Shown in pieces: positions 7,335 to 9,298 of a stretch of 9,298 nt of DNA. The stretch's first letter is position 1. Each line of letters begins with the position of its first letter. A program made the position numbers and the translations under genes. The notes below the pieces were generated by a model that searched no databases, was not told where the DNA came from, and was given only the letters and a program-made list of their open reading frames with translations. This DNA is from Thalassospiraceae bacterium (GTDB lineage: Bacteria > Pseudomonadota > Alphaproteobacteria > Rhodospirillales > Magnetovibrionaceae), in the NCBI GenBank assembly GCA_030637845.1, contig DAOWFT010000056.1, forward strand, positions 1-9,298, given 5' to 3'.

Positions 7335-7341
7335 ATCGGGA

Positions 7342-7425
7342 TTAAGCTACCGCCAGCCATACGTATCCGGCTATGAAAATAATGCCCAATGAGGCGGCAT
7401 CTGCAAACATCTTTAACTGGTCCAT
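7342..7425 (-). CDS. 27-residue single-helix membrane microprotein
   Basis: I recognise no family. The 27 codons start at ATG 7425 and end at TAA 7344-7342. The N-terminal dozen residues are polar to amphipathic, with two aspartates and one lysine. Residues 13-27, LGIIFIAGYVWLAVA, form one hydrophobic segment running to the C-terminus, as in small inner-membrane subunits or regulators. AAAGG lies 8 bases before the ATG, a better ribosome binding site than most genes here have. A near-consensus promoter lies at a fitting distance upstream (7463-7491), and codon choice (GCC, GGC, CTG, GCG) matches neighbouring genes. It converges on yciA and diverges from the MFS gene. An overlapping plus-strand frame also encodes hydrophobic residues but lacks a ribosome binding site. 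Confidence 0.6.
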   Translation of the reverse strand: MDQLKMFADAASLGIIFIAGYVWLAVA

Positions 7426-7452
7426 TTTTTTTACCTTTCCATCTGCTGTCTA

Positions 7453-7481
7453 TTTGTTCTTGATCATATTAATAGAACAAA
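7453..7481. promoter_or_regulatory. Palindromic operator, 8-bp arms with 13-bp spacer
   Basis: TTTGTTCT (7453-7460) and AGAACAAA (7474-7481) are perfect inverted arms. The spacer contains TGATCA, and TATTAATA spans its right end. A third GAACAA half-site at 7486-7491 repeats the right arm one helical turn (11 bp) further on. The arms cover the -10 and likely start site of the promoter at 7463-7491 and the third copy forms its -35, which is how a repressor would work. The regulator is not in the window. Confidence 0.55.
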
Positions 7482-7491
7482 GCATGAACAA
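7463..7491 (-). promoter_or_regulatory. Sigma-70-type promoter of the microprotein gene
   Basis: Read on the minus strand, TTGTTC (7486-7491) and TATGAT (7463-7468) are separated by exactly 17 bp. Transcription should begin near 7455, about 30 bases before the ATG at 7425, leaving room for the AAAGG ribosome binding site. It is the best promoter match in the window. Confidence 0.6.
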
Positions 7492-7494
7492 GTA

Positions 7495-7612
7495 GCAATT
7501 GTCAAGCAATTTCAGTATCGAACAGAACGATAACAAACACCGTATTTGGTCGCTTTTAGCCAGAAATGGGTGTAATAGGGGGTTTGATAGGCCGTTCCAA
7601 GAAAGAGAAGTC
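7495..7612 (+). other. Leader region of the MFS gene
   Basis: This stretch precedes the transporter ATG. GCAATT occurs at 7495-7500 and 7506-7511, 11 bp apart, and AATTG/CAATT also form an inverted repeat there. A weak extended -10, TGTAATA, lies near 7570, with TTGGTC upstream at a poor 19-bp spacing. The frame is open back to a TTG at 7499, but those codons look non-coding. No riboswitch or attenuator is visible. Confidence 0.35.
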
Positions 7613-8812
7613 ATGACAATTCAGAGATACAGATTGAATGTAGCGCTGCTATCTGCGTCTCAGGCAATGTTCCTTGTTTCGGCTGTAACCATGATTACCT
7701 TCGGCGGGTTGGTCGGCAAAATGCTGGCCGAGGATAAATCCTTGGCGACGCTGCCGGTTGCCATGTATGTGGTCGGCGCCATGCTGACTACGATTCCGGC
7801 ATCTTTTATCATGCGCCGTATCGGCAGGCGTGGCGGTTTTATGCTCGGCGCCGGCGCCGGAATAATCAGCGGCGTGCTGGCGGCCTATGCGATTTCCCAA
7901 GGCAGCTTCTGGCTGTTCAGTCTTTCCGCGTTTATTGGCGGCATTTATCAGGCCCATACCCAGTATTATCGCTTTGCCGCGGTTGAGGCCGCACCCGCTG
8001 ATTATGCCAGCCGCGCCATATCATTGGTTCTTGCCGGCGGGGTGGCGTCGGCGCTGTTTGGGCCGTGGATTGCGGTTTCAACCCGCGATCTTTTGGCCCC
8101 CATACCGTTTGCCGGATCGTACCTTGCCGCCAGTGCGGTTAGCATAGTCGCCTTTGCCATTATTTCTTTTTTACGCATACCAAAACCAGCTGAGGAGCAT
8201 CATGAGGAGGGCGGTCGCCCGATGCTTGAGATAATCCGCCAGCCGGTATTTATTGCCGCCGCGTTGAGCGCCGCCATGTCCTATGGATTGATGGTGCTGG
8301 TGATGACCTCAACCCCGCTGGCGATGGAGGCGTGTGGGTTTTCAATAGAAGCCACCGGCGGGGTTATTCAGGGCCATGTGCTGGCCATGTTTGTTCCGTC
8401 ATTTTTTTCCGGCTGGCTTATTGGGCGGCTTGGCATACTGAAGGTGCTATATTCAGGCATGGCCATGTTTGCGATTGGCGGGGTGGTTGCCACATCGGGA
8501 ATAGATTTTAGTAATTTCCTTATCACCCTTATTCTGGTGGGTGTCGGCTGGAACTTTTTGTTTGTTGGCGGAACCACATTATTGGCTGAGGCATTTCGTC
8601 CGGCTGAAAAAGCCAAGGTTCAGGGCTTGAATGAATTTATAGTAAGCGCCTCTGCGGCCATGGCTTCATTTTCATCGGGCGCGTTGATGAATGTGTCGGG
8701 ATGGGATTTCGTTAACTTGGGTATGGCCCCATTTTTGCTGATAACCCTTATGGCGACAATGTGGTATGCAAGAAGCATAAAACGAGACCGCGTTCTTGCC
8801 TCAACTACTTGA
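7613..8812 (+). CDS. MFS transporter
   Basis: This is a 399-residue major facilitator superfamily permease of the inner membrane, the usual length for 12 helices; hydrophobic segments run almost throughout. The loop between helices 2 and 3 carries the motif-A-like RRIGRRGGF, and a central polar stretch with PKPAEEHHEEGGRP is the expected cytoplasmic linker between two six-helix halves. Substrate cannot be read from the sequence. I start at ATG 7613 with AGAGAAG just upstream, because the following residues, TIQRYRLNVALLSASQAMF, lead straight into helix 1; the longer frame from TTG 7499 adds 38 polar residues unlike an MFS N-terminus. The stop overlaps the convergent gene by 8 bp. The operator cluster upstream could control it together with the microprotein. 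Confidence 0.9.
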   Translation: MTIQRYRLNVALLSASQAMFLVSAVTMITFGGLVGKMLAEDKSLATLPVAMYVVGAMLTTIPASFIMRRIGRRGGFMLGAGAGIISGVLAAYAISQGSFWLFSLSAFIGGIYQAHTQYYRFAAVEAAPADYASRAISLVLAGGVASALFGPWIAVSTRDLLAPIPFAGSYLAASAVSIVAFAIISFLRIPKPAEEHHEEGGRPMLEIIRQPVFIAAALSAAMSYGLMVLVMTSTPLAMEACGFSIEATGGVIQGHVLAMFVPSFFSGWLIGRLGILKVLYSGMAMFAIGGVVATSGIDFSNFLITLILVGVGWNFLFVGGTTLLAEAFRPAEKAKVQGLNEFIVSASAAMASFSSGALMNVSGWDFVNLGMAPFLLITLMATMWYARSIKRDRVLASTT

Positions 8813-9298
8813 AGATACCGCCAAGAGCATCACCAACACCCTTGATGCCGCTTTCGATGGCACCCGCACCGCTTGTGCCCACATCCTTTACCGTGTCGGC
8901 GGCACCTTTGGTGATTGCACCAATATCCTTTATTCCGATTTTTGAAAGATCAAGCGCGCCAACCGCACCGCCAGCGTGTTTTGATATTGCGGCGATAAGT
9001 AACTCGGCAACCTGACCGGCATCGGCGCCGCCTGATTTCTTGCCTATATTTTTGAGGTGAATTTCGGGGAGCTTGGTTGTGATTGTTTTTCCCTGCATCA
9101 GGGACGCGCTTACGTTAATTTTGCCACCACGAATATAAAGATCATTTATTATCATTTTAATGCCGTTACCTGATGGCGATGATTTATTTTCAGTGCTTGC
9201 GCTTTTGCTTTTGGAACCGCTGGTAACCGCAATAAACCTATCGACATTTTTTTGGATAGCGTCAATGTTACTGCCTGCTTTTCCGATTTCGTATGTTA
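8805..9298 (-). CDS. AsmA-like protein, C-terminal part (runs off right edge)
   Basis: The frame is open from the right edge to TAG at 8807-8805, so only the last 163 or so residues are visible; the ATG at 9155 is internal, not the start. Visible order: NIDAIQKNVDRFIA, a serine/lysine-rich linker (about 9150-9220), then the strand-rich LYIRGGKINVSASLMQGKT and LPEIHLKNIGKKSGGA, then VAELLIAAISKHAGG. A glycine/alanine-rich tail with near-repeats GIKDIG and GIKGVG ends in GGIFK. The IRGGKINVSA and LPEIHL elements resemble AsmA/DUF748-type envelope proteins, which in other bacteria bridge or organise the outer membrane. This family call is from memory of similar alphaproteobacterial proteins. The end overlaps the MFS gene tail to tail by 8 bp. 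Confidence 0.75.
   Translation of the reverse strand, partial: TYEIGKAGSNIDAIQKNVDRFIAVTSGSKSKSASTENKSSPSGNGIKMIINDLYIRGGKINVSASLMQGKTITTKLPEIHLKNIGKKSGGADAGQVAELLIAAISKHAGGAVGALDLSKIGIKDIGAITKGAADTVKDVGTSGAGAIESGIKGVGDALGGIFK

Noticed and set aside
7373..7495. Plus-strand 40-residue hydrophobic frame opposite the microprotein
   Set aside because: It has no ribosome binding site and no promoter placed for it; its hydrophobicity partly mirrors the opposite-strand helix. The minus-strand frame has both signals.
7500..7505. Perfect TTGACA -35 hexamer on the minus strand
   Set aside because: No -10-like hexamer occurs 16-18 bp downstream of it; the TTGTTC/TATGAT pair nearby fits far better.
7499..7612. 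N-terminal extension of the MFS transporter from TTG 7499
   Set aside because: The 38 added residues are polar, unlike an MFS N-terminus, and overlap the repeat/operator region. ATG 7613 leads directly into helix 1.

Overview
The window looks like an alphaproteobacterial chromosome segment of moderate GC. Support comes from a short type-2 ArgC, a ParE-type topoisomerase IV B subunit with a basic N-terminal tail, a YciA thioesterase and an AsmA-like protein with a glycine/alanine-rich tail. It is dense, mostly housekeeping DNA. There is no tRNA, rRNA, CRISPR array, integrase or insertion sequence.

Layout. Positions 1-56 hold a strong rho-independent terminator for a gene left of the window; its 3' arm and T-tract are tandemly duplicated. 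Positions 78-3427 (+) are a compact run: a GFA-family zinc protein, argC, a zinc-ribbon SAM methyltransferase, a four-helix membrane protein with a CPVC motif, and a minimal Hanks-type kinase. From argC onward the junctions overlap or lie 4 bp apart, so these four are probably one transcript. Positions 3434-6724 (-) are parE followed by a HI0933/YhiN-family flavoprotein, meeting the kinase tail to tail with a 6-bp gap. A 158-bp divergent region separates parE from yciA (6883-7293, +). Positions 7294-7612 hold a tandem 14-bp repeat, a 27-codon membrane microprotein on the minus strand, and a promoter/operator cluster. An MFS transporter (7613-8812, +) then overlaps by 8 bp, tail to tail, with the 3' end of an AsmA-like gene (-) that runs off the right edge.

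How the genes work together. ArgC serves arginine biosynthesis, ParE chromosome decatenation and YciA acyl-CoA hydrolysis. The three genes after argC have no obvious link to arginine; their shared transcript is the best hint of common function. The least described part is 7342-7511. It holds an unannotated single-helix protein with a good ribosome binding site, a near-consensus promoter (TTGTTC, 17 bp, TATGAT), and a perfect 8-bp inverted repeat over the -10 region plus a third half-site in the -35. This looks like a small regulated membrane-protein gene beside a transporter. I did not find a convincing new defence or mobile system.
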